42,259 bases of DNA from Lutimaribacter degradans. Its GTDB lineage: Bacteria > Pseudomonadota > Alphaproteobacteria > Rhodobacterales > Rhodobacteraceae. The translations under genes and the position numbers were made by a program. Shown here one piece after another: positions 9,055 to 16,367 of the stretch. The notes beneath the pieces were generated by a model. The model worked only from the letters and a program-made list of their open reading frames with translations, had not been told where the DNA came from and ran no database searches. The DNA lies in the NCBI RefSeq assembly GCF_023703375.1, contig NZ_JAMQGO010000017.1, forward strand, positions 1 through 42,259, read 5' to 3'. Each line of letters begins with the position of its first letter. Within the stretch, counting starts at the first letter, position 1.

Positions 9055-9587
9055 TGCGCTTCGATCCCACACCAATCGCCGGCGTCTTCGCCGTCAGCGC
9101 CGAACCGCACAGAGACGCGCGCGGCAGCTTCCGCCGCCTGTGGTGCCGCGAAAGCTTCTCTCGGGCAGGGCTGGAATTCTTGCCCGTCCAGTCGAGCCTG
9201 TCGACCAACCATCGCCGCCACACGCTTCGCGGGCTGCATTGGCAGGCACCACCACACGAGGAACAGAAACTCGTCCGCTGCGCGCGGGGGGCGGTCTGGG
9301 ATGTCGCGGTCGACCTGCGCCCCGACCAGCCGACCTACCTGCACTGGCACGCCGAACGGCTCGACGCGGAAGGCGACCGCGCCCTGTTCCTGCCTCGCGG
9401 CGTGGCGCACGGATTCCTTACCCTGACAGATGGGGCCGAAGTCGAATACCTGATCGACACCGCACACGCGCCCGACGGCGCGCGCGGGGCGCGCTGGAAC
9501 GACCCTGCCTTTGCGATAACCTGGCCGTCCGAGCCTGCGGTCATCTCCGACAAGGATCGGTCATGGCCCGATCATGGCTGTGCCTGA
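9054..9587 (+). CDS. RfbC/RmlC-like 4-keto-6-deoxy-sugar nucleotide 3,5-epimerase
   Basis: A 177-aa cupin epimerase. The RmlC catalytic residues are kept: H62 in RGLHWQ, Y132 in VEYL and the acidic D168. The dTDP enzyme's Tyr-Tyr that follows (residues 138/139 in the Salmonella enzyme, in an NYYSP motif) is replaced by Ala-His in DTAHAP. This may reflect a CDP instead of a dTDP substrate, or 3-only or 5-only epimerisation. The ATG overlaps the methyltransferase stop in a TGATG junction. It should act on the keto sugar before or after C-methylation. Confidence 0.85.
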   Translation: MRFDPTPIAGVFAVSAEPHRDARGSFRRLWCRESFSRAGLEFLPVQSSLSTNHRRHTLRGLHWQAPPHEEQKLVRCARGAVWDVAVDLRPDQPTYLHWHAERLDAEGDRALFLPRGVAHGFLTLTDGAEVEYLIDTAHAPDGARGARWNDPAFAITWPSEPAVISDKDRSWPDHGCA

Positions 9588-10512
9588 GCCCGTCCTCCTG
9601 ACCGGCGCAACCGGCTTCGTCGGTCGCGCGATCCTTGCCGAGCTTGCGGCGCGGGGCATCCCTGTCGAAGCCGTTTCTCGCCACGACAGGCCTGACAGCG
9701 CGGGCGTGCGATGGCATCGCGCGGATCTTCTTGACCCGGAGGATCGCACGCGCCTTATCGGCCTGTCGCGCGCGACCCGCCTGATCCATGCCGCGTGGTA
9801 TGTCGAACACGGCGCCTTCTGGTATGACGCGCTCAATGCCGACTGGCGCGCGGCCTCGCTCGATCTGGCGACGCTGTTTCTCGCCGGCGGCGGGCGACGG
9901 ATCGTCGGCATCGGCACCTGCGCCGAATACTTGACAGAGCCTCACGGCTTGGCACCCTGGCCCGAGATGCGCGCGATCGCTCCGACAACGCCCTACGGCA
10001 TGGCAAAGGCCCTACTGCATAGCCAGATGGAAGAGCTCAGCCGGGAGGCCGGCGCGTCCTTGGTCTGGGCCCGTCTCTTTCATCTTTATGGCCCGGGCGA
10101 GCATCCCGCCCGCTTCGTGCCCGCGCTGCTGGCCGCCCTGGCCGAGGGTCGGCCGGCAGAGGTGCGCGCCGCCGACCTCGTGCGCGATTTCGCCTCGACC
10201 GCTCATGTGGCGCGCTGCATCGTGGCCTTGCTGAAAACCGATGCGAACGGCGCATTCAACATCGGATCGGGCGCCCCGCGTAGCCTCGGCGCCCTGGCCC
10301 GGATCATGGCCGAGGCGGTTGGCGCGGACGCAGGCCTCAGCCTGAAGCATGCACCCGGACCGGGAGATCCGCCCGTGATGATCCCCGACCTGTCCCGCCT
10401 GTTCGCGACAACCGGCTTGACCCCCGAAGATGTCGACGAGGGTCTCTCGCGCTTCGCCAACGACCAGGTGGCGGCACAGACCCGCGCGGCCGACGCTGCC
10501 TCACGAAACTGA
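9574..10512 (+). CDS. NAD-dependent epimerase/dehydratase family 4-ketoreductase (probable)
   Basis: A 312-aa extended SDR protein, with TGATGFVGRA at residues 9-18, the GIGTCAEY strand where the catalytic Thr/Ser sits, and the catalytic pair Y141/K145 in YGMAK. Later RDFASTAHVARC and FNIGSG segments are typical of deoxysugar reductases and epimerases. After dehydration, C-methylation and epimerisation the remaining chemical step is reduction of the 4-keto group, so a 4-ketoreductase role is inferred. It overlaps the epimerase gene by 14 nt. Confidence 0.85.
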   Translation: MAVPEPVLLTGATGFVGRAILAELAARGIPVEAVSRHDRPDSAGVRWHRADLLDPEDRTRLIGLSRATRLIHAAWYVEHGAFWYDALNADWRAASLDLATLFLAGGGRRIVGIGTCAEYLTEPHGLAPWPEMRAIAPTTPYGMAKALLHSQMEELSREAGASLVWARLFHLYGPGEHPARFVPALLAALAEGRPAEVRAADLVRDFASTAHVARCIVALLKTDANGAFNIGSGAPRSLGALARIMAEAVGADAGLSLKHAPGPGDPPVMIPDLSRLFATTGLTPEDVDEGLSRFANDQVAAQTRAADAASRN

Positions 10513-10524
10513 AAGGACGCAATC

Positions 10525-11253
10525 ATGAGCTTTTTCCGGAAGTACTTCGAGGGCACGGATGATCGCGTTCTCATGAAATGGGCGCATTATTACGACATCT
10601 ACGAGCGCGAGCTTGCCCAATCCCGGGACAGGCCGGTTTCCTTTCTGGAGATCGGCGTGTTCAAGGGCGGTTCGGTCCCGATGTGGAAGGCGTTTCTAGC
10701 CGATGGGTCGCGCCTCACCTTTATCGACATTGATCCGGCCTGCGCGAACCATGCCGAACCGGGAACCACGATCGAGATTGGAAACCAAGCCGATCCGGAC
10801 TTCATCGAAAAGATTGCGAGGACCTATGGACCTTTCGATATTATCGTGGACGATGGCAGCCACGTGAACGCTCACCAAATCAAGAGCTTCGAATTGCTCT
10901 GGCCGCATATCGCAGACGGTGGTGTTTATGTCGTCGAGGATTGCCACACAAGCTACTGGCCGGGCTTCGGGGGCGGCTATCGCAACGAGGCAAGCTTCAT
11001 CGAATTCGCAAAGCGACTGATCGACCGGATGCACAGCTGGTATACCGATCAGGACGAGATGTTCCCGTTCGACCCGATCGCAAAGGAGCTGGAGTCGGTC
11101 CGCTTCTTCGACTCGATCACCATGATCGAAAAACGGATCAAGACGGGCCCACCAACGCTCTACATCATCGAAAACGGTCGGATCGAGGAAACGACTCGTC
11201 CGTTGAAAATCCGCGGCCGTCGCTCGGCCTTTGCTGGCAAGGATGGCTCGTGA
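10525..11253 (+). CDS. Class I SAM-dependent methyltransferase (macrocin O-methyltransferase-like)
   Basis: A 242-aa protein with SAM motif FLEIGVFKGGS near residues 40-50, the acidic loop IDIDPAC, and metal-binding-like VDDGSH followed by GGVYVVEDCH. These motifs match metal-dependent sugar O-methyltransferases such as those acting on macrolide sugars. It lies 12 nt after the reductase with an AAAGGA site and is the last gene of the operon. Its codon use is less GC-rich than the genes before it, so it may have joined separately. It could O-methylate the nucleotide sugar or the finished glycan. No terminator is visible after it. Confidence 0.8.
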   Translation: MSFFRKYFEGTDDRVLMKWAHYYDIYERELAQSRDRPVSFLEIGVFKGGSVPMWKAFLADGSRLTFIDIDPACANHAEPGTTIEIGNQADPDFIEKIARTYGPFDIIVDDGSHVNAHQIKSFELLWPHIADGGVYVVEDCHTSYWPGFGGGYRNEASFIEFAKRLIDRMHSWYTDQDEMFPFDPIAKELESVRFFDSITMIEKRIKTGPPTLYIIENGRIEETTRPLKIRGRRSAFAGKDGS

Positions 11254-11340
11254 CGATAGGATTATTCTTATTTCCAGGAGGGTGAACCACTTTGCGTCGA
11301 CTTGGCTGGAACTGGCTGGACATCCGCGCCTGCTCCCGCA

Positions 11341-11511
11341 TCACGTGTAGCGGTAGTCACTCAACATCTCCACGACTGCCGCCCCCTCCGACAGAAAGGC
11401 CAATTCCTCAGCCGCCCGCGCTTGGTACTTGTGGCTATACACCACGACCGGTGGACATGCCCCGATCTCGCCGCCGTCAGAACTGCCCGGCAGCACAGCC
11501 GCACAGCCAGA
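11341..11511 (-). pseudogene. Relict of an Rz1-like o-spanin gene (phage lysis gene)
   Basis: The minus-strand frame reads from a Cys-Ala-Ala that matches the lipobox position of the intact Rz1-like protein at 13999-14256. It continues with ACPP, then YQARAAEELAFLSEG and VEMLSDY, against CPPQVQYRREFQARAAEELALLPEG and PEMLNDY in the intact copy. The signal-peptide part is missing and the last ten codons differ. This is a diverged 3' piece of a second phage lysis module. It ends abruptly where DUF6635-like coding sequence on the other strand begins, suggesting a deletion or recombination scar. Confidence 0.7.
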
Positions 11512-11521
11512 CCGAGGGCGA

Positions 11522-11851
11522 CGCATCGCCGCCTTTCCGCTCGGTCAAACGCTCGGCGGGATGTGGTACGGCGTGTTCGCGGCGGATGCTTCCACTTGGC
11601 TGGTGGGAGCGACCGTCGCTGGGCTGATGATGGTCGGCTCGGTTGTCGCCGCCTTCGCGGGTGTGCTTGCCGACCCGGTGCAAAGCCGTTTCGGAATCCA
11701 CCGCCGCCGCCTCGGACGGCTTCTGGCTACGGTGGAGGAAGATGTCCTTGGGCGCGGCGACAGACCTTTCGTCGCGCGCGAGCATTTCTATGCACGCCTG
11801 CTCGATCTGTGGGACGCAGTCGCAAGCGCTTTCAGCATGTTCAGGAACTGA
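11522..11851 (+). pseudogene. 3' fragment of a DUF6635-like membrane protein gene
   Basis: From residue FPLGQTLGGMWYG onward the plus-strand frame looks like the C-terminal 100 residues of a Rhodobacterales membrane protein family (I believe DUF6635). It has a hydrophobic hairpin, AAFAGVLADPVQSRFGIHRRRL, and a short amphipathic tail with a normal stop at 11849. The frame is open further left (ATG at 11429), but that part only mirrors the Rz1 relict on the other strand, so the true N-terminus is lost. Family name moderately sure; truncation well supported. Confidence 0.55.
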
Positions 11852-11949
11852 CAAGGCGTCGCCACGCCTGGCCCGTGGCCACGAGCGCCCCAACAGTATA
11901 CACCATCATCACGATAAAGGGCCGGAACGTTCGGCAAGAGTTGGAGAAA

Positions 11950-13227
11950 ATGTACCTCGAGATTGCGATCGTCATTCTGCTGACGCTGATCAACGGCCTT
12001 CTGGCGATGTCCGAACTGGCCATCGTCTCGGCCCGGCCCGCGCGGCTAAAGCTTCTGGCCGACAAGGGAAGCAAGGGGGCTGCGACGGCAATCCGTCTCG
12101 CAGAGGATCCGGGCCGGTTCCTGTCCAGCGTGCAGATCGGCATCACATTGGTCGGCATCCTCGCGGGCGCCTTTTCGGGCGCGACGCTCGGCGCGCGGCT
12201 GGCGGCGAGCCTGATCGACGCCGGCACGCCGTCGGCCTTTGCGCAGCCGGTCGGTGTCGGGTCGGTGGTTGTGGCGATCACCTACCTGTCGTTGATCGTG
12301 GGCGAACTGGTGCCCAAGCAGATCGCCCTGCGCGCGCCCGAACAGGTCGCTGCGCGCGTGGCCCCGATGATGCGGATCATCGCTCGCGTCGCAGCCCCGC
12401 TGGTCTGGGTCCTCGACCGATCGGGCAAGCTGGTGCTGGCGCTGCTCGGGCAGTCGGGCGGCCAATCACGCGGGGTGAGCGACGAAGAGGTCCGGCTGAT
12501 CGTTGCCGAGGCGGAAAGCTCCGGCGCCATGGAACAGGCCGAGAGCCAGATGATTGCCGGCGTGATGCGGGTCGCCGACCGAACAGCAAGGGGGCTGATG
12601 ACGGCACGGCATGAGGTCGAGACGCTCGATGCCAGCAGCGACAAGGCGGAACTTTTGCAGCGCCTGCATGATCTCAGCCGATCTAGGTTGCCGGTCTGGG
12701 AGGGGGAGGTCGACAACATCATCGGCGTTCTGACAACCCGTGACATCCTGGTCCCCGCCCTGATGAACGAGCCGTTCGATCTGCGCGCCTTGCTACGCGA
12801 GGCCCCGGTGGTTCGGGACGCGCAAAGCGCGCTGGAAGTGGTGGATCGTCTGCGGACGGCACCGGCGCACATGGTGCTGGTCTATGACGAGTACGGGCAC
12901 TTCGAGGGAATCATCACGCCAATGGACGTGTTGGAGGCCATTGCTGGCGAGTTTCCAGACAGTGCTGCGGACGAGCCCAAGATCGTAACGCGCGCGGATG
13001 GCTCCTACCTGATCGCAGGCTGGATGCCGGTCGACGAGTTCGCCGACCTGCTGTCGCTGGAGATCGATAAGGATCGCGATTATGAGACTGTCGCGGGACT
13101 TGTTCTCGACGAGATCGGACACCTGCCGGAGGTCGGCCAGCGGATGGAGCTGCAGGGCTGGACGGTCGAGGTTGTCGATCTGGACGGGCGGCGGATCGAC
13201 AAGCTTCTGGTCGGCCGGTCAGGCTAG
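11950..13227 (+). CDS. Hemolysin family protein: CNNM transporter domain with CBS pair and CorC/HlyC domain
   Basis: A 425-aa inner-membrane protein. Residues 1-200 form the CNNM (DUF21) membrane domain with FLSSVQIGITLVGILAGAFSG and YLSLIVGELVPKQIAL, hallmarks of the family. A CBS pair occupies about 205-335 (DIL and DVLEA ends), and the CorC_HlyC domain is at about 345-420 (YETVAGLVLDEIGHLPEVGQ). Relatives are linked to Mg2+ or Co2+ efflux; hemolytic activity is a historical name. The ATG at 11950 with a GGAGA site is chosen because the membrane domain starts immediately; the open frame runs far upstream without meaning. Confidence 0.92.
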   Translation: MYLEIAIVILLTLINGLLAMSELAIVSARPARLKLLADKGSKGAATAIRLAEDPGRFLSSVQIGITLVGILAGAFSGATLGARLAASLIDAGTPSAFAQPVGVGSVVVAITYLSLIVGELVPKQIALRAPEQVAARVAPMMRIIARVAAPLVWVLDRSGKLVLALLGQSGGQSRGVSDEEVRLIVAEAESSGAMEQAESQMIAGVMRVADRTARGLMTARHEVETLDASSDKAELLQRLHDLSRSRLPVWEGEVDNIIGVLTTRDILVPALMNEPFDLRALLREAPVVRDAQSALEVVDRLRTAPAHMVLVYDEYGHFEGIITPMDVLEAIAGEFPDSAADEPKIVTRADGSYLIAGWMPVDEFADLLSLEIDKDRDYETVAGLVLDEIGHLPEVGQRMELQGWTVEVVDLDGRRIDKLLVGRSG

Positions 13228-13403
13228 ACAATGAGACCGGCTGCGATACAGACTGCACACCTTACTGCCGATGCGCTCAGCTCGTCTGCAGCAAGGCTTC
13301 AAATTACGGGGACGCGAACTGCTTGATACGGACATGGATCAACGCGACCCTCAGCGCCACCGGTGCGCTGCTTGAAAATGTCGGCTTGGATAGGAGGAGC
13401 GTA

Positions 13404-13913
13404 ATGCCGGAATTGGAACGTGCAATGGAAAAGCTGATCTTTGCGAGCCGATGGATCCTCGCTCCATTCTTCATCGGACTGCTGGTGGCGATGGTGGTGT
13501 TGCTTTTCAAGTTCCTGAAGGAGCTTCTGGACCTCATCCTCAATATCTGGACGACCACGGATTACGACGTCGTGATCTCGATCCTGACGCTGGTAGACAC
13601 AGCGCTTATAGCCGTACTGCTGCTGATCATCGTCTTCAGCGGCTACGAAAGTTTCGTCTCCAGGATCAATACCAACGATCACGAAGATCGGCCGGCCTGG
13701 ATGGGCAAGGTTGGGTTCTCAGATCTCAAGCTCAAGCTTATCGGTGCAATTGTCGCCATATCGGCGGTCGAGCTTTTGAAGGCATTCCTCGTTAGCCAGA
13801 ATTACACCGACAGCCAGCTCGCCTGGAAGGTCGGCATTCACTTCACCTTCGTGCTCTCCGGCGTGCTCTTCGCAGTCACCGACTACATCGCCGAAAGTAG
13901 CAAGCGAAAGTAG
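13404..13913 (+). CDS. yqhA: YqhA family (UPF0114) inner-membrane protein
   Basis: A 169-aa membrane protein of unknown function. It begins with the typical LERAMEKLIFASRWILAPFF signature and has about four membrane segments, with a GYESFVSRI-like motif (residues about 76-84) found across the family. A near-perfect AGGAGG site lies 6 nt before the ATG at 13404; the in-frame ATG at 13323 has none. Length matches the family (about 165 aa). It stands alone between the CNNM gene and the end of the phage lysis module. Confidence 0.9.
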   Translation: MPELERAMEKLIFASRWILAPFFIGLLVAMVVLLFKFLKELLDLILNIWTTTDYDVVISILTLVDTALIAVLLLIIVFSGYESFVSRINTNDHEDRPAWMGKVGFSDLKLKLIGAIVAISAVELLKAFLVSQNYTDSQLAWKVGIHFTFVLSGVLFAVTDYIAESSKRK

Positions 13914-13998
13914 GCCCTTTGGCAGGAATGTCGCCGCACTGCGGTCTTCTGCGACCATGGTGCGTTGACCAATCGCAGCCGATGCTCTGTGCCAGGAT

Positions 13999-14256
13999 TC
14001 ACCGACGGTTCTGATTCACGCGGATCTGCCCTCGCATCACGGCGTAGTCGTTCAGCATTTCGGGGATCACCGATCCCTCCGGCAGCAGGGCCAGTTCCTC
14101 GGCCGCCCGAGCCTGGAACTCGCGGCGATACTGGACCTGCGGTGGGCAGACGGTCGCGACGCGGGGTTCAGAAGCGACCGTTGCGCAGCCGCTCAGCAAG
14201 CTCGTCGCGATTGCGAGGGCGGCGAGCCGCCGCTTCCAGCATCCGGCGTTGCACAT
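13999..14256 (-). CDS. Rz1-like o-spanin lipoprotein
   Basis: An 85-aa lipoprotein with a basic start, a short hydrophobic stretch and the lipobox LLSGC, then CPP and a helical C-terminus (ARAAEELALLPEG). It would sit in the outer membrane and pair with the i-spanin to fuse the membranes at lysis. Two adjacent ATGs (14259, 14256) follow an AGGAGG site; the second has better spacing. The first third is nested out of frame in the end of the i-spanin gene, the usual Rz/Rz1 layout. A diverged relict of the same gene is at 11341-11511. Confidence 0.8.
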   Translation of the reverse strand: MCNAGCWKRRLAALAIATSLLSGCATVASEPRVATVCPPQVQYRREFQARAAEELALLPEGSVIPEMLNDYAVMRGQIRVNQNRR

Positions 14257-14425
14257 CATTTGCCTCCTCAGTGGTTTTGAGACGTTCCGCGAAGCGTCCC
14301 GCTCGCTCGCCGGACCGCCGAAGCGAAAGCAGGAATAAGAGCACGGCGAGGACAATAGCGCCATAGCGTATCGCCGTGCACGCCCATGCCGATCCGGCGA
14401 TCACTGTGAGGGGCCCACCAGTCAT
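14168..14425 (-). CDS. Rz-like i-spanin
   Basis: An 85-aa protein with one N-terminal membrane segment (AIVLAVLLFLLSL, residues about 20-36) and a charged helical remainder (RFAERLKTTEEANDVQRRML). This is the topology of phage inner-membrane spanins. Its start overlaps the endolysin stop by 3 nt and its 3' end overlaps the Rz1-like gene. The call is from topology and position; sequence families of spanins are poorly conserved. Confidence 0.7.
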   Translation of the reverse strand: MTGGPLTVIAGSAWACTAIRYGAIVLAVLLFLLSLRRSGERAGRFAERLKTTEEANDVQRRMLEAAARRPRNRDELAERLRNGRF

Positions 14426-15102
14426 CTCCGGCCCCGGCGCCAGTCATCGAGCCGCGCATAGATCGTGACTGCGATGCCGCCGAGCGCGACGGCGATGAAC
14501 ACCCAACGCAGGGTGTCGAGATACGGCACGAGCGGCAGGATCGCGGTCTGGGTCTCGGCGAGGACGCTCTGCGCCACCTCGACACCCGCGGCACCCAGCG
14601 TCGCCGCTCCGGCAGCCCCGCCGCCCCTCATGATGCGGCTGTCGGCCAGTAATTCGCGCGCGGGCGGGGCCTCTGGCGCAAAGGGCACCGCGCGGACCGG
14701 GAACTTCTCGCCCCAACTCCGCGCTGGTCCAAGGTCGATATGCATGAAGCCGGACCGCGGATAGTAGCCAAATCCGAGGAACCCCACCGCCCGCGCCGCT
14801 GTCTCGAAGGCAACGGGATCGTGGTTCGCCATGGCGATGTCAAAGGCGGCGCCGTCGAGGTGCTTGGACCGGGTCGCACCACCGACGGCGCGGTTGTGCT
14901 CGGGGCTGCGATAGGCGGAGCGGAGGATCAGCGGCTTGCCCAGCCGGTCGCGCAGGGCTTGCAGCTTGTCGAGCGCCTCGATGTTGATCTTGATCGCCCC
15001 GGTGCCCCTGCAGGCGATTTCGGCGGGCGAGAAGTTCGGCCAGCGCCAATCGCGCTCTGGCACGTTGCGGAAATGCCGAAAGGTTCGGATCGCTTCAGGC
15101 AT
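14422..15102 (-). CDS. Peptidase M15A endolysin with C-terminal membrane anchor
   Basis: A 226-aa peptidoglycan peptidase. The M15 zinc site is complete: H81 and D88 in the KHLDGAAFD motif and H121 in MHIDLG. The N-terminal part matches the D-Ala-D-Ala carboxypeptidase-like phage lysins of Rhodobacterales prophages. Unlike free endolysins, it has an Ala/Gly-rich linker and a membrane segment near residues 198-217 followed by basic residues. It may therefore be membrane-bound or a fusion to a holin-like helix. The ATG at 15102 follows an AGGAGG site. Confidence 0.85.
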   Translation of the reverse strand: MPEAIRTFRHFRNVPERDWRWPNFSPAEIACRGTGAIKINIEALDKLQALRDRLGKPLILRSAYRSPEHNRAVGGATRSKHLDGAAFDIAMANHDPVAFETAARAVGFLGFGYYPRSGFMHIDLGPARSWGEKFPVRAVPFAPEAPPARELLADSRIMRGGGAAGAATLGAAGVEVAQSVLAETQTAILPLVPYLDTLRWVFIAVALGGIAVTIYARLDDWRRGRR

Positions 15103-15207
15103 GATGACCTCCTTGGGAATGGAAACACCCGCCATTGGCGGGCTATGGGATATGTCGGGAAAGGCTGCTGGGGCTGGCGAGGATAACGGCCACAGTTGCG
15201 TGCTGCC

Positions 15208-15504
15208 TCATTCGCCCTTTCCGCGCTGAAACGCCTGAAACAGCAAATCTCGGATATCGCGAATGTCGGTTTCGATGCTGGAGAGGCGATCGGCATCGAT
15301 CTTTCGGTCCTCCGCGCGCTGTTTGTCGACGCGGTCGCGTTCCTCGGTCAGTTCGTGATCGAGGCGCTGCAGCATCGCCTCGTTGGTAAAGGCGCGCCGG
15401 GTGACACCTGCGGCGAGGGCAAAAAGACCCGCTATGAGGCCAGTGATCGCGGCCGTCAGCCCATGCTCGCGCAGGGCCTGCGCCACATCGGTGACAAGGG
15501 ACAT
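15208..15504 (-). CDS. Small phage membrane protein, holin-like
   Basis: A 97-aa protein with one strong membrane segment at about residues 14-36 (LTAAITGLIAGLFALAAGV), then a long charged coiled-coil-like helix ending in FQRGKGE. It lies just upstream of the endolysin in the lysis module, which supports a holin or lysis-accessory role. No family is recognised. Start by ATG at 15504 with an AAGGA site. Confidence 0.6.
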   Translation of the reverse strand: MSLVTDVAQALREHGLTAAITGLIAGLFALAAGVTRRAFTNEAMLQRLDHELTEERDRVDKQRAEDRKIDADRLSSIETDIRDIRDLLFQAFQRGKGE

Positions 15505-15563
15505 GAGGAATTCCTTGTGTTCAGGAGCGTGCGAAGAGGTCGATTGCACCGCAGCGCCCCAAT

Positions 15564-16367
15564 TCAGAGCAGGCCGTAGCGCTGCGCCAGCCAATCCTCG
15601 ATGGCGAAGGTGGTGGTATCATCGAGGGTTCCCTCGTAGAGCAGGACTTCGTAGAGATGGCCGTGGAAATAGCCGCCGCTGGAAAAGCCCGAGCTGCGCA
15701 GGAATTGGGTGCTGGCCAGGGCCGTGCTGGAGAGATTGCTGAGTTGGCGATCCTCGATCCACAGGCCGATGCGGTTTTGCCGCAACCAGAAATTTGCATA
15801 GGGCAGATTGGTGTCGCCACTGGCATTGCGGCCGGCGGCCGCCATGAGGAGCTGCGGGTTGGTGACATTGCCGGCGCGCATCTGCGACTTGATCCAATGG
15901 ATTTGCGCCCCGGCCGTGTCGCGGAAATGCAGCGAGACCTTGCCACCGCTGGAGACCGGGGCACCGAGGAGGGCCGGCAGGAGGCTCAACTCTGCCACGG
16001 CATCGGTCACGGCAAAGACCGTGAAGGGGGCGCTTCCCGTCGAGCCTGCGGGTTGGGCAAAGTCCAGGTCCTCGAAACACTGCGCCAGGCTGCAATCACA
16101 GGCGATATAGGGGTGGCCACCAAGACCGTCGCTGCGCCAGAGGGGGCGATGGGCGGGATCGGATTGCTGCGCATCCTCGGCGCTGCCCAGATTGCCCCAG
16201 CGGGCAACAGGATCGAGATCGGCCACGGGGACGAGGCCCGCATTGTCGGCAAAGACCGCTTCGCTGGCCGAGAAGCGGTAGAGAAGGTTCGTCGTCCAGA
16301 CAAAGGGTGGATCAGGCGGAACCACCCCGGCCCCGGCCGCGAGGAGGCTCGTGAAGAGAAGCGGCAT
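15564..16367 (-). CDS. LamG/concanavalin-like phage tail appendage protein
   Basis: A 267-aa protein whose C-terminal region has the jelly-roll lectin pattern: HFRDTAGAQIHW, GLWIEDRQLS, then the closing HLYEVLLYEGTLDD and WLAQRYGLL. Such domains occur on phage fibres and bind surface glycans. The start overlaps the stop of the DUF2793-like gene (ATGA). It lies between tail-tip genes and lysis genes, where receptor-binding proteins usually sit. Confidence 0.65.
   Translation of the reverse strand: MPLLFTSLLAAGAGVVPPDPPFVWTTNLLYRFSASEAVFADNAGLVPVADLDPVARWGNLGSAEDAQQSDPAHRPLWRSDGLGGHPYIACDCSLAQCFEDLDFAQPAGSTGSAPFTVFAVTDAVAELSLLPALLGAPVSSGGKVSLHFRDTAGAQIHWIKSQMRAGNVTNPQLLMAAAGRNASGDTNLPYANFWLRQNRIGLWIEDRQLSNLSSTALASTQFLRSSGFSSGGYFHGHLYEVLLYEGTLDDTTTFAIEDWLAQRYGLL

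Noticed and set aside
8065..9075. 336-codon minus-strand frame opposite the C-methyltransferase
   Set aside because: Shadow of the real gene, no motif, no ribosome site.
11302..11949. N-terminal extension of the CNNM transporter frame
   Set aside because: Open only by chance; the membrane domain starts at the ATG at 11950, and this stretch is occupied by the Rz1 and DUF6635 relicts.
13228..13322. Hairpin after the CNNM gene (GCCGGTC / GACCGGC, 14-nt loop)
   Set aside because: The first arm lies in the coding end and no T-run follows, so it was not listed as a terminator.
13914..13998. Prophage attachment site next to the lysis end
   Set aside because: No direct repeat of this stretch was found near 40600-42200 and there is no tRNA gene, so no att site can be claimed.
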